Below are positions 63,619 through 64,000 of a stretch of 64,000 nt of DNA, piece by piece (within the stretch, counting starts at the first letter, position 1; every line of letters starts with the position of its first letter). The position numbers were made by a program, and so were the translations under genes. The notes under the pieces are model-generated. The model was not told the DNA's origin, searched no databases, and saw nothing but the letters and a program-made list of their open reading frames with translations. The stretch comes from Caprimulgus europaeus (Eukaryota; Chordata; Aves; Caprimulgiformes; Caprimulgidae). The stretch spans positions 186,001-250,000 of the forward strand of contig OU015533.1 of NCBI GenBank assembly GCA_907165065.1, given 5' to 3'.

Positions 63619-64000
63619 TTTCTGGTGCAACCCTAATTGATGCTTTGACTGTCTCCTACAGTGCCCGTTTACTCCACTGTGTCTCGGGGAGATGCAGATA
63701 ATAGCAAATTCGAACAGTGAACTTAGCATAAGTAAGTAACTAGAATAACTTGTTTTGTCACTGCTGTAAGGCCAAGTAGCTACTACGTAGTAGTCTTGTG
63801 TGTTGTACTGCAAAATTGCAAGTTGACATTAAAAGTTTGAATACGATGATTCTAGCCAAGTCATAAATAAACCCCTCATCTAATTGCTGTGATTAATTTC
63901 TGGTTTACGTTGAAAATAAAATAATGCTTAGGGGAGAAATCTGCCTCTGCAAATGAATTTATTATTTTTTTCCTGGAGATTTTCTTATTAAGGTAGCGTG
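63619..64000. other. Window end, unassigned
   Basis: AT-rich sequence with no recognised exon or repeat. Confidence 0.5.

Noticed and set aside
62440-64000. First coding exon of WDSUB1
   Set aside because: I looked for WD-repeat-like coding sequence after the island in all frames and found only CR1 ORF2 remnants.

Overview
This is vertebrate, almost certainly avian, nuclear DNA. About 31 short coding exons with GT/AG borders lie in long AT-rich introns, and the interspersed repeats are nearly all CR1 LINE fragments with the bird-type ATTCTGTG-like 3' tail. The conceptual protein is BAZ2B. I cannot name the species from the sequence.

Layout. 1-51,395 holds the 3' nine-tenths of BAZ2B on the + strand: 31 coding exons from 2,357 to the TGA at 50,046-50,048, then a 3' UTR with AATAAA at 51,369. 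The exons add up to 5,832 nt, or 1,943 residues plus stop in the shortest in-phase splice form, with no frameshift or premature stop. The first roughly 220 residues and the promoter lie upstream of the window. In order the exons encode acidic Ser/Asp/Glu tracts (exons 1-4), the TAM/MBD-like domain (5-8), AT-hook-like motifs (8), a long charged coiled coil (8-15), DDT (16-17), WHIM segments (17-21), a Pro/Ser linker (22-23), a conserved WSD-like region (24-27), PHD finger (28), basic linker (29) and bromodomain (30-31). The protein is a chromatin reader of the ISWI-associated BAZ/WAL family.

51,396-64,000 is intergenic or the 5' flank of the next gene. In human the next gene in this direction is WDSUB1, in the same orientation. 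A CpG-rich island (53.36-54.60 kb, repeated at 59.09-60.32 kb) is a plausible promoter and non-coding first exon for it, but no WDSUB1 coding exon is visible.

The most important structural point is a near-identical 5.0/5.5-kb repeat (52,113-57,123 and 57,324-62,861) on either side of a run of exactly 200 Ns. The repeat starts at the first base after the gap and ends at the last base before it. That is what two unmerged overlapping contigs or haplotypes look like, so it is probably an assembly false duplication rather than a biological tandem repeat.

Other points of interest: an in-phase 33-nt (or 27-nt) microexon in the coiled coil, a 105-nt alternative 5' splice site, a candidate early terminal exon with a basic tail and AATAAA, a NAGNAG acceptor, a 44-bp-arm intronic hairpin, and a 107-bp local repeat downstream of the gene. 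I found no CRISPR, phage, plasmid or other novel prokaryote-type system, and do not expect one here.
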